DNA of 64,000 bases, from NCBI GenBank assembly GCA_021414025.1, contig JAIOPG010000002.1:620001-684000 (forward strand), given 5' to 3'. The notes below the pieces were generated by a model that was not told the DNA's origin, searched no databases, and worked only from the letters and a program-made list of their open reading frames with translations. A program made the translations under genes and the position numbers. Positions 50,761 through 60,524 of this stretch are shown piece after piece (positions within the stretch are counted from its first letter, which is position 1; every line of letters begins with the position of its first letter). This stretch comes from Planctomycetota bacterium (GTDB lineage: Bacteria > Planctomycetota > Phycisphaerae > Phycisphaerales > SM1A02).

Positions 50761-52802
50761 GGTTTGTCCGCCTTTGGAAGTTCGACCACGAACTGGAAGA
50801 CGCGGCCCTGCGAGAACGCGAGCTTGGGGTCGTGCAAGGTGATGGTGAAGCGAAGCGCCGTGGGCCATGGCGTGTAGTCGGTGCGCATCACGCGCTCCAC
50901 GCCGCCGGGATAGCGAGCCTCGCGGAAGGGCTTGTCGCCGTTGGGTCCGAAGATCGCCTGGTAGGAGTAGACCTGTGTCGCCGATCCGAGGGGGCGAAGA
51001 ACGCCTACCGGACTCGTAGGACACAAGCGTTCGATGCGCGCGCAATCGATCGGCGGCGAGGCGATGGCGACGGTCTCAATGTCGCCCGCGGCCGGAGTGA
51101 AGGGCGCGCTCTTGGTTGGATCGGAGGCGACGGAAGGCTTCAGCGCCCGGATTGCCGTGGCATAGGAAGGCGCCGAGAGCGGCGTGTCGATATCCGAAAC
51201 GGATGGGCCGGCCAGCATCGTGACACCGCGGCGCTGTTGAATCGGAAACATGGAATCGGGCAGGCCGAACCAGGGAATGCTTCGTGGGACATTTCCGACA
51301 GTGGCACCTCCGGTTACAGAGATGGCCCCGGTTGCATTGGGCGGCGAGGGAGGCATGAAGGGCTGCTGCGGCCAGGACTGCGTGGTCAGACCGGAGAGCG
51401 GGACATCGATGACGTTGGCGTTGCGAACCGGAGTGGCCGTGGGCGTGGCCGGAAGCATCGCCACCTGCGGCGTTCCATCCGGGGTCTCGAAGTGCGCCGT
51501 GCCGTCGCTCCAAGTCCAGTCGATCTGGATCGAGCTGCAATTGCCTGCCAGCAAGGGAAGCGCCACCATCGAGTCGGTGCGGTCCATGCTGGGCGCCACC
51601 TTCTCGGCGCGCGGGTAACCCCACAGGCCAAATGTCCTCCCCATGGGATTCGCGGGATTGATTGGTCCTAGAGGCGCCCCAAAGAGCGCGTTGGCGATCC
51701 GGTCGCGGGCATAGCCCAGCTTCAAGGTCGCAGCCGTCGGATCGGTGCCCTCATCCTTGGTCCAGGGCAGGCGGCCCGTCTGGTCGAAGTAGAAATCCTT
51801 GGAGAGGTTCGACGAGGTCGCCCCATACACGGCGAGCGCGCGGAACTCGGCGATGGTGGTCGCCGCCGTGTCGACGCGTGAGGCGGTCAAGGCGCGGTTG
51901 GGCCAGAGCATGTCCTGGGCGATGGTCAAGTCTGCCTCGATCTGTGGTGAGGGTGGATCGGAGCCAGCGGCCTGATTGTTGTACTGCACGATGCCGGTGG
52001 CGCTGTTGGCCTTCATGTTGCTCGCCTGCAGGCTGTGGAACCAGGTTGCGTTCTTGGCCGTCGGTGTCGTGCCGGGCATCGGGTTGCCGTCGTCGGCCAA
52101 CATCACCACCTGGCGGGCAAGCGTCCATTCGCGGGCTTCGGGCTGACTGGTCATGTACTTATTGAGATTGGCGGCGCCGTCGAAGTACGCCGCGCTGAGC
52201 GTGGGCGTGGCGCTCCACATCCAGGGAACCGGCGGCATGCCTGTGCCCGCGGTGCCCAGGAAATCCGCGTCCGGCTGCAGCGTGGGGTTGTTGGTGTCCA
52301 CCAGTAGGCTGGGAAACTGCGTGGCGTGACCCAAGCGCACCATGAACTCATAGGAGGTGAACTCGGGGGCGACCTTAAGGGTGCCACCCTTGTAGAGTGA
52401 GAGCGCGTACTTCTGCTCCTGGCTGCGGCCACCCAGATAGACGCCGCTCTCCTCGTGGCCGCGGCCAAAGAAGACCAGCTGGTCGCAGCGGATGAACTCG
52501 TCGGCGGGCCGGGTCGGATCGAGCAAGGGAGCCGTGGCCGCACCAAGAGGGCCGGAGCGGTTCACGTCGTTGCGCACCGCCACGCACTGAAGGCCCAGCA
52601 CACCGTCGCGGGCGATGCGCTCGATGTCGCCGCGGATGACCTTCTCCATCGCAGTTGCAGTGGCCTGCAAGTCAGCGCTGGCCTCGCCGATGGCCGCCAC
52701 CTTGCTGGTGGTGCCGAAGATGCGCGCCGTGGCGATGATCACCACCAGCAGCACCGTCAGGGCCACGAGCAGTTCCACCAGGGTGAAGGCCTTTCGTTTC
52801 AT
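50757..52802 (-). CDS. GspJ/PilW-like minor pseudopilin
   Basis: The 681-residue protein starts MKRKA then FTLVELLVALTVLLVVIIATARIFG, so the prepilin peptidase site has Ala at position -1, not Gly. A membrane/helix segment and a long beta-rich body follow, with no closer family match. It is much larger than normal GspJ (about 200). By position between the I-like and K-like genes it is the J equivalent. TGATG overlaps the upstream gene by one base, and it couples to the giant gene by ATGA. Confidence 0.75.
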   Translation of the reverse strand: MKRKAFTLVELLVALTVLLVVIIATARIFGTTSKVAAIGEASADLQATATAMEKVIRGDIERIARDGVLGLQCVAVRNDVNRSGPLGAATAPLLDPTRPADEFIRCDQLVFFGRGHEESGVYLGGRSQEQKYALSLYKGGTLKVAPEFTSYEFMVRLGHATQFPSLLVDTNNPTLQPDADFLGTAGTGMPPVPWMWSATPTLSAAYFDGAANLNKYMTSQPEAREWTLARQVVMLADDGNPMPGTTPTAKNATWFHSLQASNMKANSATGIVQYNNQAAGSDPPSPQIEADLTIAQDMLWPNRALTASRVDTAATTIAEFRALAVYGATSSNLSKDFYFDQTGRLPWTKDEGTDPTAATLKLGYARDRIANALFGAPLGPINPANPMGRTFGLWGYPRAEKVAPSMDRTDSMVALPLLAGNCSSIQIDWTWSDGTAHFETPDGTPQVAMLPATPTATPVRNANVIDVPLSGLTTQSWPQQPFMPPSPPNATGAISVTGGATVGNVPRSIPWFGLPDSMFPIQQRRGVTMLAGPSVSDIDTPLSAPSYATAIRALKPSVASDPTKSAPFTPAAGDIETVAIASPPIDCARIERLCPTSPVGVLRPLGSATQVYSYQAIFGPNGDKPFREARYPGGVERVMRTDYTPWPTALRFTITLHDPKLAFSQGRVFQFVVELPKADKP

Positions 52803-54340
52803 CAGAGCTCCTCCACGCAGGCGAAGACGGGAATGAGCTGATTGCCGTTGGCGTCGTAGGGCGGCACGAACCAGATGTCCTGAATGCCCAGCACGGCGTC
52901 GCCGCCGGAGCCGGGAGTGCAGATGAGCGAGTCGACCCCTGCCGCCGGAGTCTTGTTCACGGCGATGTCGTTGGTGCGCTCCGCGGCGGTCGGTGCCTCG
53001 ACCAGCGAGTTGGCGTAAGGCTGGCGAGGCACGGGCTTGGCCAAAATCACCGGGCCGTCATCGTGAGTGCGGCGGCCCTCGACAACATGGTGCACATTGT
53101 TGTAGACATCGATGAACCACTGCCCGGGCTGCTGCCAGGTTTCGGAATAGGTCAGCGCAGTCGGATCGGTGGGCGGAGTGGTCGCGGTGCTCGGACCCGT
53201 TCCCGGCACGCCGCAATCGTCTCGGTTGGGGCTGTACTTCGCCGATGCGAAGGTGCTGCCGACTTTGGCATCGATGCCCCCCGCTCCCCAGGGATTGCCC
53301 TGTCCGTCGCCTTTGTTGCGCAACAGGTTTACCTGTGAGCCTGGGCGACTGGAGACCCACTGCGGAATGGGCGGATAGTCCTTGAGCGCATTGCCGAAGG
53401 CCGGGTCAATCGTTGAGTTCACCGGCGTGGTGACATAAGGGGTACCCATGGGCTGACCATTCGCCATCGCCGCGTAATTGCCGCCCAAGAGTCCATTGGC
53501 GGGAATCACCCGGTAGACGAAGACGCCAACCAGGATGCGACCATCCTGCCGGCGGAACATGCAGTCCCAGACATACTTCGGCGTGGGCGTGAGTCCCACC
53601 GCGTTGGCGGGCATCGGCCAGTAGCGCTCTCGCTGGGTGATGAAGATGGCGGGCTCCTTCAGAGCATTGCCAGTGTTGACCACTCCACTCGGCACCGCGC
53701 CGGAGACGGGAATGCCACTTTGGGTGAACGTCCAGGCATAGTTCGGTTTCGACGTATCTTGCAATTCGTCATACTTCGCACGGTTGTATGGAATTCCGAA
53801 GAGTTTGTTGCGAACGCTCGCGAAACCGATCCCGGGCATGTTGATGTCGGTCAACAGATTGGCCGCGGTGAAGTTGCCTGGAAGTGCGGAGGGTGCCGCA
53901 AGCCGACCCGCGGCGACACTGCGGCGGGTGCGGTAGTAACTGAAGATGTCGTACATCCCCTGCTCGTCGCGGTTAGCAGTAGTGGTGTCGTCCACCGCCA
54001 CGAAGCCGGGTCGCTTCCAGATCCAGTCCTTGGGAATGGTCGGCGCTAATGGGTTCGCACCAGAGGCTGCTGTGGTGTTCTGAAGGGGAACGGGATCAAC
54101 CTTTGAAGTATTTGCAGGAGCATCTGAAAAATCCTCGAAGCAGCCGAAATCCTCCTGCTTCAGTCGCGTGCGCAGCAGCTCCATCGCGTGCCGCGCCACC
54201 ATCGGCCCGTAGACATCGTCCTCGGCGATCTCCTGCTGCTTGATGCCCGCGGGAAAGAGCGCGGCGATGGAGATCATCCCGATGCCAAGGATGAAGATGG
54301 CCAGGATCAATTCCACAAGGCTGAAGGCGCGGCGGGTCAT
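52802..54340 (-). CDS. GspI/PilV-like minor pseudopilin
   Basis: The 512-residue protein starts MTRRA, FSLVELILAIFILGIGMISIAALFPAGIKQQE: a class III prepilin signal with Ala at -1 and Glu at +5, and the GIGMISIAALF segment typical of PilV/GspI. The rest is an extracytoplasmic domain without named homologs and is larger than usual. It couples by ATGA to the H-like gene. Confidence 0.75.
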   Translation of the reverse strand: MTRRAFSLVELILAIFILGIGMISIAALFPAGIKQQEIAEDDVYGPMVARHAMELLRTRLKQEDFGCFEDFSDAPANTSKVDPVPLQNTTAASGANPLAPTIPKDWIWKRPGFVAVDDTTTANRDEQGMYDIFSYYRTRRSVAAGRLAAPSALPGNFTAANLLTDINMPGIGFASVRNKLFGIPYNRAKYDELQDTSKPNYAWTFTQSGIPVSGAVPSGVVNTGNALKEPAIFITQRERYWPMPANAVGLTPTPKYVWDCMFRRQDGRILVGVFVYRVIPANGLLGGNYAAMANGQPMGTPYVTTPVNSTIDPAFGNALKDYPPIPQWVSSRPGSQVNLLRNKGDGQGNPWGAGGIDAKVGSTFASAKYSPNRDDCGVPGTGPSTATTPPTDPTALTYSETWQQPGQWFIDVYNNVHHVVEGRRTHDDGPVILAKPVPRQPYANSLVEAPTAAERTNDIAVNKTPAAGVDSLICTPGSGGDAVLGIQDIWFVPPYDANGNQLIPVFACVEEL

Positions 54341-55329
54341 CGCTTGAAGACCTCCGCCCGCCCCGTGTAGCGGTTGAAATAGATCTTCTCGCCGAATTGG
54401 TTGATGTACTCCGACTCGTCGCAGTTCATGCGCGTGCGTCCGGTTCCATAGCTGGAGCAGGGATTGTTGCCCGGGCTCCAGTCAGGATGGTTGGGCCCCT
54501 TCCAGTTGTTCACGTCGTAGAGCTCTCGCATGGCGGCGTCATTGAAGACCGCGATGAAAGGAGCGAGCTGAATGTAAGGCTCCTCCCCCTCGAAGTTGTA
54601 GGTGTAGTCGCCGCCAGCGCCGATGCTTTCCTGCGAGTTCAGGGTGAGCTTGTCGCCGTCCTGGTCCATGTCCAGCACCACATTGCGGCCGGAGCTGGCG
54701 TTGACGATGCCGCCGCCGCCGGTGATGCGGGTGAGCAGCGAGCCGTCGGAGCCGAAGAGCACGCCGACCATGTAGCCATATTCCATGTCGGTGAAGTTGG
54801 TGTTGCTGTCGCGGAAGGTCGGCTGGGTCGCCCACATCTCGTCGCGGCGGTCGAAGTCCATCAGCGGGCCCGCCACCTTGATGCCCTCGGGCAGGTCCAC
54901 CGGCGTGAAGCTGGGATGAGCCTCGAAGAGGTCGTTGTAATAGTTGATCGGCAGCCGCGCCGTCTCCAGCACCAGCTCGTCGCGAAGGCGGGCACCGACG
55001 ATGCGGGTCCACTGCTTCTGGATGGGGTCGCTGAGCAGGCCGCCGGAGGTCCCCGTGCCGGTGCGCTGGGTCTTCACGGTGAAGACCAGCATCACCGGGC
55101 GGTGGTCCTTGAGCGCCAGGGTGCGGGCAGTCTCCAGCGCGTTCATCACCATGCTGGTGGCCTTGGAGAAGCGCGCGTCCTTGTTCACCTTGGAGACGCT
55201 GATCGCGGTGAGGGTGGCCAGCGAGATCAGGATGCCGATGACGACCATCAGCTCGATCAGCGTGAAGCCGCGGCGCGGGAAGCCCGGCGCTGGAGCGTGG
55301 AACCGGAGATCGCGGACTTCGCTTTTCAT
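54337..55329 (-). CDS. GspH/FimT-like pseudopilin
   Basis: The 330-residue protein carries a class III signal with PRRG at -1 and FTLIELMVVIGILISLATLTAISVSK, and an N-terminal helix (NKDARFSKATSMVMNALETARTLALKDHRPVMLVFTV) typical of GspH/FimT, where the helix is followed by a beta sandwich. The start is ATG 55329, coupled by ATGA to the previous gene. Residues 200-300 are poorly conserved. Confidence 0.8.
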   Translation of the reverse strand: MKSEVRDLRFHAPAPGFPRRGFTLIELMVVIGILISLATLTAISVSKVNKDARFSKATSMVMNALETARTLALKDHRPVMLVFTVKTQRTGTGTSGGLLSDPIQKQWTRIVGARLRDELVLETARLPINYYNDLFEAHPSFTPVDLPEGIKVAGPLMDFDRRDEMWATQPTFRDSNTNFTDMEYGYMVGVLFGSDGSLLTRITGGGGIVNASSGRNVVLDMDQDGDKLTLNSQESIGAGGDYTYNFEGEEPYIQLAPFIAVFNDAAMRELYDVNNWKGPNHPDWSPGNNPCSSYGTGRTRMNCDESEYINQFGEKIYFNRYTGRAEVFKR

Positions 55330-56096
55330 GGCAATGCCACCACGGGCTGCGTGAGCTCCTGCGAGAAGATGTTGTCGGCCCAATCCTCGATGCCGTCCTT
55401 GTTGGCGTCCACCTTGGTCGAACTCCAGGGCGGAGCGCCGAAGAGGCCGTCGGGCCCGTTGGAGAGGAAACACCAGCGCCGGCCGTTGCAGACGCCGATG
55501 AACTTCTCGTCGTTGGTGCGCACGGTGCGGTCGTCGCGGTCGATGCCGATGCCCAGCGGATCGGCGGTGACCGGGTTGCCCTTGACAGCGCCGACGGTGC
55601 GATAGGCATCGCGCATCTCGCGCTCGGTGGCGGGCCGCCCGCAGGGAATCACCGAGATGCGCTTGCCCCAGGGATCCACCAGGTCGACGTTTTCGCTGGC
55701 CGTGAGCGGCGCCGTGGGATTGTTGATCCGCTTGAGGAACTCCGGATTGATCTTGTTGATGAACTCTCGACTGCGGTCGTTGGACTTCAGCAGGGCCAGG
55801 ATCTTGGGCATGATGTAGGCCCCCTGCGCGGTCGGCTCCTCCTCGATGTCGAAGAAGGCCAGCTCGCGCGGGGAGGCCGCGGTGGGCTTGCGCGAGAAGA
55901 CCAGCTCCTGGCCGCGGGTCAGTTCGAGCTCGTGGATCGCCTGGTTGAGCAGCGTGAAGGTGTCCTCGACCTGCTTGCGCTCGCTGGTGGCCAGAATGCC
56001 GCCGCTGACCGCCAGCACCAGGCTGGCCAGCAGCGCGATGATGCCGATCACCACCAGCAATTCCACAAGGGTGAAGGCTGAGCGGATGACGTTCAT
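55326..56096 (-). CDS. G/H-like pseudopilin
   Basis: The 256-residue protein starts MNVIRSA, FTLVELLVVIGIIALLASLVLAVSG, again with Ala at -1, followed by a helix (TSERKQVEDTFTLLNQAIHELELTRG) as in major pseudopilins. C-terminal acidic sequences (DRDDRTVRTNDEK, DANKDGIEDWADN) resemble the calcium-binding end of GspG. It may be a second GspG or a minor H. ATGA overlaps on both sides. Confidence 0.75.
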   Translation of the reverse strand: MNVIRSAFTLVELLVVIGIIALLASLVLAVSGGILATSERKQVEDTFTLLNQAIHELELTRGQELVFSRKPTAASPRELAFFDIEEEPTAQGAYIMPKILALLKSNDRSREFINKINPEFLKRINNPTAPLTASENVDLVDPWGKRISVIPCGRPATEREMRDAYRTVGAVKGNPVTADPLGIGIDRDDRTVRTNDEKFIGVCNGRRWCFLSNGPDGLFGAPPWSSTKVDANKDGIEDWADNIFSQELTQPVVALP

Positions 56097-57433
56097 GGCC
56101 CGGTCTCCACGATGTTGTCGGCGTTGATGTCGACATCCTTGGCGGGGCCGGTCAATGCGATGCGCCGCGTGCGATCCAGCTTGCGATCGGGACCCGAGGA
56201 GAGCAGCGCGAACTCGGCGCTGCGCAGCCGCTGCGTGGAGGAGCGGTCCTTGCCGTTGATGGCGATCGAGGTCGGCAGGTCGGGATTTTCGTCGTCCAGC
56301 ACATCGTCCTTGGCCTGCGCGTTGGGGACGAATTCGCTTTCGTTGGCGCTGGTGGGGCGCAGCGCGAAGAAGTCGCCCAGGTCAAAGCGGGTTCCGTCGG
56401 TCGCCGCATCCGGCGTGTTGGGCGTGTAGTTGACGTAGCCGCGGCGGTAGAAGCGGATGGGCTGCCCCCAGTAGTCAAGGATCACCTTTGGATAGCGGTC
56501 GAAATTGTCGTCGCCATCGGTGGCGCGGACGATGTCATAGTCGCCGTTGGCCTTGATCCCCTTGATGCCGCCGAGGATCGAAGGATCCTTCAGCTCGAGG
56601 TAGGGCCCGTACACCTTGCCCTCAAGATTGGCGCGACTGCGCAGGATGCACTTGGTGGTGTCGTTGCCGTTGCCGGTGGCGGTGGTGGTGGCGATCAGCA
56701 CGCGGCTGGGCAGGGCCAGATTGCGGGTGAAGAAAAGTCCCTTGCGGGTCGGCGCGCCCAGCGTGACGCCGGAGTAGGAAGCCGCCGCGCCTGGAGTCGC
56801 CGCCACGTCGGCGTTGGTGATCGGCTGCAGCGCCGCGCCCCAGACGCCATCCATGCCGGGCGAGCGAATGCCCGCACGCGGTTGCTCGCGCTCGCCTGCC
56901 TTGAGGTCGGTGGGCGGCGGCGAGGAGAGCTCGCCGCAGATGCCATAGCCGTCGGCGGAGCGGTCGCCGGCGCCCAGCAGATATTCCGGCAGCGTGGTCA
57001 CGCTGTTCCAATCCTGCAGCGCCTTGGCCTTGGCGCTGGACCACTGGCCGACCTTGGTGGTCTGGCCGGCGCTGGCCGTGTTGGACGGCGAGGGCAGCAG
57101 GTCGCGCATGTAGCCCACCTGCGTCGAGGGGGTCGCTGAGAGGGCCGCAGTGCCCCAGAGCGTGCTGGTGGTCAGCGTCGATGGGTCGCCCAGCAACGGC
57201 GGGTAGTAGCCGTGGTCGGACTTGAAGCGCGAGAGCGCCTGCGAGATCGAGCTCATCAGGAACTGCGTGTTGACCCGCTGGGCGCGCTTCTGCGCCGCGT
57301 TGATTCCCACAATCAGCAGGCCGACGAGCATGGCGATGACGCCGATCACCACCAGCAGCTCCACCAGGGTGAATCCGCCGCGGCGGCTGGGAGCCGCCCG
57401 AAGTGCCCGGGTGCTGTGGGGATGGTTCGTCAT
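56093..57433 (-). CDS. GspG-like (major-type) pseudopilin, extended
   Basis: The 446-residue protein has a class III signal (SRRGG then FTLVELLVVIGVIAMLVGLLIVGINAAQKRAQRVNTQFLMSSISQALSRFKSDHGYYPP), the helix of major pilins. FKSDHGYYPP matches the GspG motif where the helix meets the globular part. It is much longer than usual GspG (about 150), with a Thr/Ser-rich insertion. It is the first pseudopilin in transcription order, 7 bases after gspF. Confidence 0.8.
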   Translation of the reverse strand: MTNHPHSTRALRAAPSRRGGFTLVELLVVIGVIAMLVGLLIVGINAAQKRAQRVNTQFLMSSISQALSRFKSDHGYYPPLLGDPSTLTTSTLWGTAALSATPSTQVGYMRDLLPSPSNTASAGQTTKVGQWSSAKAKALQDWNSVTTLPEYLLGAGDRSADGYGICGELSSPPPTDLKAGEREQPRAGIRSPGMDGVWGAALQPITNADVAATPGAAASYSGVTLGAPTRKGLFFTRNLALPSRVLIATTTATGNGNDTTKCILRSRANLEGKVYGPYLELKDPSILGGIKGIKANGDYDIVRATDGDDNFDRYPKVILDYWGQPIRFYRRGYVNYTPNTPDAATDGTRFDLGDFFALRPTSANESEFVPNAQAKDDVLDDENPDLPTSIAINGKDRSSTQRLRSAEFALLSSGPDRKLDRTRRIALTGPAKDVDINADNIVETGP

Positions 57434-57440
57434 GGGGCGC

Positions 57441-58739
57441 CTATTTCTTTCCGCCTCCGGAGACGCTTTCGATCATGCTCACCAACGGCAGGAAGAGGGC
57501 CAGCACGATGGTGCCGATGATGCCTCCAAGCACGATGACCATGAAGGGCTCCAGCAGGCTCAGCAGACTGCCGACGGCGACGTCGACTTCTTCGTCGTAG
57601 TTGTCGGCGATCTTGGTGAGCATCACGTCCATGTCGCCGGTCTCCTCGCCCACGTCGATCATGTTCACCACCAGGCTGTCCACCACCTTGCTGGCGCGAA
57701 GCGGCGCCGCGAAGCTCTCGCCGTCGCGGATGGAGTCGTGCACCTTGTTCAGGGCCCGCTCATAGATCCAGTTGCCGCAGGTGTCGCGGGTGATCAGCAC
57801 CGCCTCCAGAATGGGTACGCCGGCGCTGATCAGGGTGCCCAGGGTACGCGTGAATCGCGCAATGGTGGTTTTGCGGACCAGATTGCCGATGCCCGGCGCC
57901 TTCACGAAGAAGACGTCGAAGGCGGCACGCCCGAACTCCGTCTTGCGGAAGAGCTTGAAGACAATGATGATGAGGAAGGGCGAGACCAGAATCCACACCA
58001 CCCCGGGCACGGCCTGGTTCTTGCTGCTGGTGCCCGCGATCCAGTTGCTGGTCTCGATCAGGAAGAGCGTCAGCGCCGGCAACTTCACGTCGAAGTCGGC
58101 GAAAATGGTGACGAACTTCGGGATGACGAAGTACATGATGCCGGTGACAATGGCCACGGCGATGGAGATGACGCAGGCCGGATAGATCATGGCGCCCTTG
58201 ATGCGCCGCTTCAGGCGCTGGCCCTTTTCCATGAAGTCCGCCAGGCGCTGCAGGATGACGTCGAGCACACCGCCGACCTCGCCCGCGGCGACCATCTTGC
58301 AGTAGAGGCGGTCGAAGGCTTTGGGGTGCTTGGCGAAGGATTCGCTCAAGGTCGATCCGCCCTCGACATCCTCGCAGACCACGCCGAGGATCTTCTTCAG
58401 CTTGCCCGGCTTCTGCTGCTGCTCAAGGATCTGCATGCTGCGCAGCAGCGGCAGTCCGGCGTCCTGCAGGGTGCTGAGCTGGCGCGTGAAGTTGGTCATG
58501 GTCTTGGTGTTCACGCGGCCGGGCAGGGAGAAGCCCATCCCCTTGCCCTTCTTCTTGGCGACCTTCACCTTCTTGGTCTTCTCCGTCTTGGTGGCCTTCT
58601 GCTCGCGGACGCTGGTGGGGAACATGCCCTGCCCGCGCAGCGACTTGATGACCTCCTCGCTGGAGGCGGCGTCCATGGTGCCCTTCTGGGCCTTGCCGGC
58701 CGCGGTCATTGCTTCGTAGGCGTAGGTGGTGTTGGCCAT
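57441..58739 (-). CDS. gspF: Type II secretion/type IV pilus inner-membrane platform protein (GspF/PilC)
   Basis: The 432-residue protein is the inner-membrane platform: two T2SSF domains, with TNFTRQLSTLQDAGLPLLRSMQIL (residues 80-103) and FTRTLGTLISAGVPILEAVLITRD, and membrane helices at about 195-215, 245-265 and 395-420. A Lys-rich linker (TKTEKTKKVKVAKKKGKG) precedes the first domain. It interacts with the GspE ATPase and the pseudopilins. It follows the second GspE by 9 bases. Confidence 0.93.
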   Translation of the reverse strand: MANTTYAYEAMTAAGKAQKGTMDAASSEEVIKSLRGQGMFPTSVREQKATKTEKTKKVKVAKKKGKGMGFSLPGRVNTKTMTNFTRQLSTLQDAGLPLLRSMQILEQQQKPGKLKKILGVVCEDVEGGSTLSESFAKHPKAFDRLYCKMVAAGEVGGVLDVILQRLADFMEKGQRLKRRIKGAMIYPACVISIAVAIVTGIMYFVIPKFVTIFADFDVKLPALTLFLIETSNWIAGTSSKNQAVPGVVWILVSPFLIIIVFKLFRKTEFGRAAFDVFFVKAPGIGNLVRKTTIARFTRTLGTLISAGVPILEAVLITRDTCGNWIYERALNKVHDSIRDGESFAAPLRASKVVDSLVVNMIDVGEETGDMDVMLTKIADNYDEEVDVAVGSLLSLLEPFMVIVLGGIIGTIVLALFLPLVSMIESVSGGGKK

Positions 58740-58748
58740 GGCGCTCGC

Positions 58749-60524
58749 TTATTCCTCGGAGAGGGTTTCCCGGACCACTTCCTCGATGGTGGTCTGTCCG
58801 TCGTAGATCGCCAGCAATCCGCTCTCGCGCAGCGTGCGCATGCCACGCTTGCGGGCGGCCTGCTTGAGCACGTTGGTGCTGGCCTGGGTCATGATGAGCT
58901 CGCGCATGGCGTCGTCGACGACCATGATTTCATAGAGCGCGAGTCGGCCCTTGTAGCCGGTCTTGTTGCACTTGTCGCAGCCCTTGCCGCGGGTGAAGGT
59001 GCGGCTGGAGACATCCGAGGAGCGGAGCGAGAGCTCCATGAGCTGCTCCTCGCTGGGGATGTAGGTCTCCTTGCAGGTGGCGCAGACGCGGCGCACCAGC
59101 CGCTGGGCGACAACCGCCTCGAGCGTGGCGGTGAGCAGGAAGCTCTCGATGCCGAGATCGATCAAGCGCAGGATGCTGCTGGGGGCGTCGTTGGTGTGGA
59201 GCGTGCTGAAGACCAAGTGGCCGGTGAGGCTGGCCTGGATGGAGATCTGCGCGGTTTCAAGATCGCGGATTTCACCGACGAGGATGATGTCGGGATCCTG
59301 ACGGAGGAAGCTGCGGAGGAGCTTGGCGAAGGTCAGTTCCTGGTCGGTGTTCACCTGGCATTGGATCAGCCCCTCGATGTCATATTCGACGGGATCCTCC
59401 GCGGTCAGGATCTTGGTGTCGATGGTGTTGAGCTCGTTGAGCGCGGCGTAGAGCGTGGTGGTCTTGCCGCTGCCGGTCGGGCCGGTGACGATCACGATGC
59501 CGTTGGGCTTGGCAATGAGCCCGCGCACCTTCTCCAGGTCGTCTTCGCGCAGGCCGACGCGGTCCAGGCTCAGCTGCACGTTGCTGCGGTCCAGGACTCG
59601 GAGCACGACGCTCTCGCCGAACATGGTCGGCAGCACGGCGACGCGGAGGTCGACCGGGGCGTTGTTCAGGTTCAGCTCAATGCGGCCGTCCTGCGGCAGG
59701 CGGCGCTCGGCGATGTCCAGGTTGGCCATGACCTTCACGCGGCTGACGATGGCCATCGCCAGCGATGGCGGCGGCGGCGACATCTCGTAGAGCACGCCGT
59801 CGATGCGGTAGCGCATCTTGAACTCATCTTCGAAGGGCTCCAGGTGGATGTCGCTGGCCTTGTCGCGGATGGCCTGCAGCAGCACCAGGTTGAGCAGGTT
59901 GATCACGTTGTTGTCGTTGGCGGCTTCCTGCAGCGTGGCCAGGTCGACGCTGGCGCCGCGGCCCTCGAGCGCCTGGGCGGCGTTGCTCTGCGAGAGGTCG
60001 GCGTAGACCTCGGCGAGCGAGTCCTTGGACTGGAAGTGCTCCTTGAGGATCGCGTCGATCTCATCCGGCGGCGCCACCACCGCGGAGACCTTCAGACCCA
60101 TGAGCATCCGCAGGTCGTCGACGGCGCGGAAGCTCTCCGGACCCTTCAGCGCGATCACCAGCTTCTTGGTCACGGAGTCGAACTCGATCGGGACGACCTG
60201 GTAGCTGCGCGCCGTCTCCGCCGTGATCGCCTTGAGCGTGGTCTCGTCGAAGGTGCGGTCCTTCAGGGAGACGAACGGAAGTCCGCCCATGCCTGAGAGC
60301 ACGATCTGAATGTCGATGGGTTGGATCAGCCCGATCTCGACCAGGATGTCGCCGAGCTGCTTCCCCTTGTGCGTCGTCTTTTGCAATTCCAGCGCCTGAT
60401 GCACTTGCTCTCGCGTGACCTTCCCAAGCTTGGTGAGCGCCCGGCCGAGTCGGCGGCCCTTGAGCTCCATTTGGACAAAGCGCTCGTCGGAAGGATCAAC
60501 TTTGAGTTGCTTCTCTTGCTGCAT
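58749..60524 (-). CDS. gspE: GspE/PilB-type assembly ATPase (second copy)
   Basis: The 591-residue ATPase has an N-terminal MshEN-like domain, a Walker A GPTGSGKTTTLYAALNEL, an Asp box GEIRDLETAQISIQASLTGHLVFSTLHTNDA, and a zinc tetracysteine (VCATCKE ... GCDKCNKTGYKGRLALYEI), all typical of PilB/GspE. It hydrolyses ATP to drive pseudopilus extension. The start is the ATG at 60524. A 191-base gap separates it from pilT. Confidence 0.94.
   Translation of the reverse strand: MQQEKQLKVDPSDERFVQMELKGRRLGRALTKLGKVTREQVHQALELQKTTHKGKQLGDILVEIGLIQPIDIQIVLSGMGGLPFVSLKDRTFDETTLKAITAETARSYQVVPIEFDSVTKKLVIALKGPESFRAVDDLRMLMGLKVSAVVAPPDEIDAILKEHFQSKDSLAEVYADLSQSNAAQALEGRGASVDLATLQEAANDNNVINLLNLVLLQAIRDKASDIHLEPFEDEFKMRYRIDGVLYEMSPPPPSLAMAIVSRVKVMANLDIAERRLPQDGRIELNLNNAPVDLRVAVLPTMFGESVVLRVLDRSNVQLSLDRVGLREDDLEKVRGLIAKPNGIVIVTGPTGSGKTTTLYAALNELNTIDTKILTAEDPVEYDIEGLIQCQVNTDQELTFAKLLRSFLRQDPDIILVGEIRDLETAQISIQASLTGHLVFSTLHTNDAPSSILRLIDLGIESFLLTATLEAVVAQRLVRRVCATCKETYIPSEEQLMELSLRSSDVSSRTFTRGKGCDKCNKTGYKGRLALYEIMVVDDAMRELIMTQASTNVLKQAARKRGMRTLRESGLLAIYDGQTTIEEVVRETLSEE

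Noticed and set aside
55330-56136. N-terminal extension of the GspH-like gene to a 599-residue protein
   Set aside because: The extra part is read in the wrong frame of the G/H-like gene and has no pseudopilin signal; the ATG at 55329 has one.
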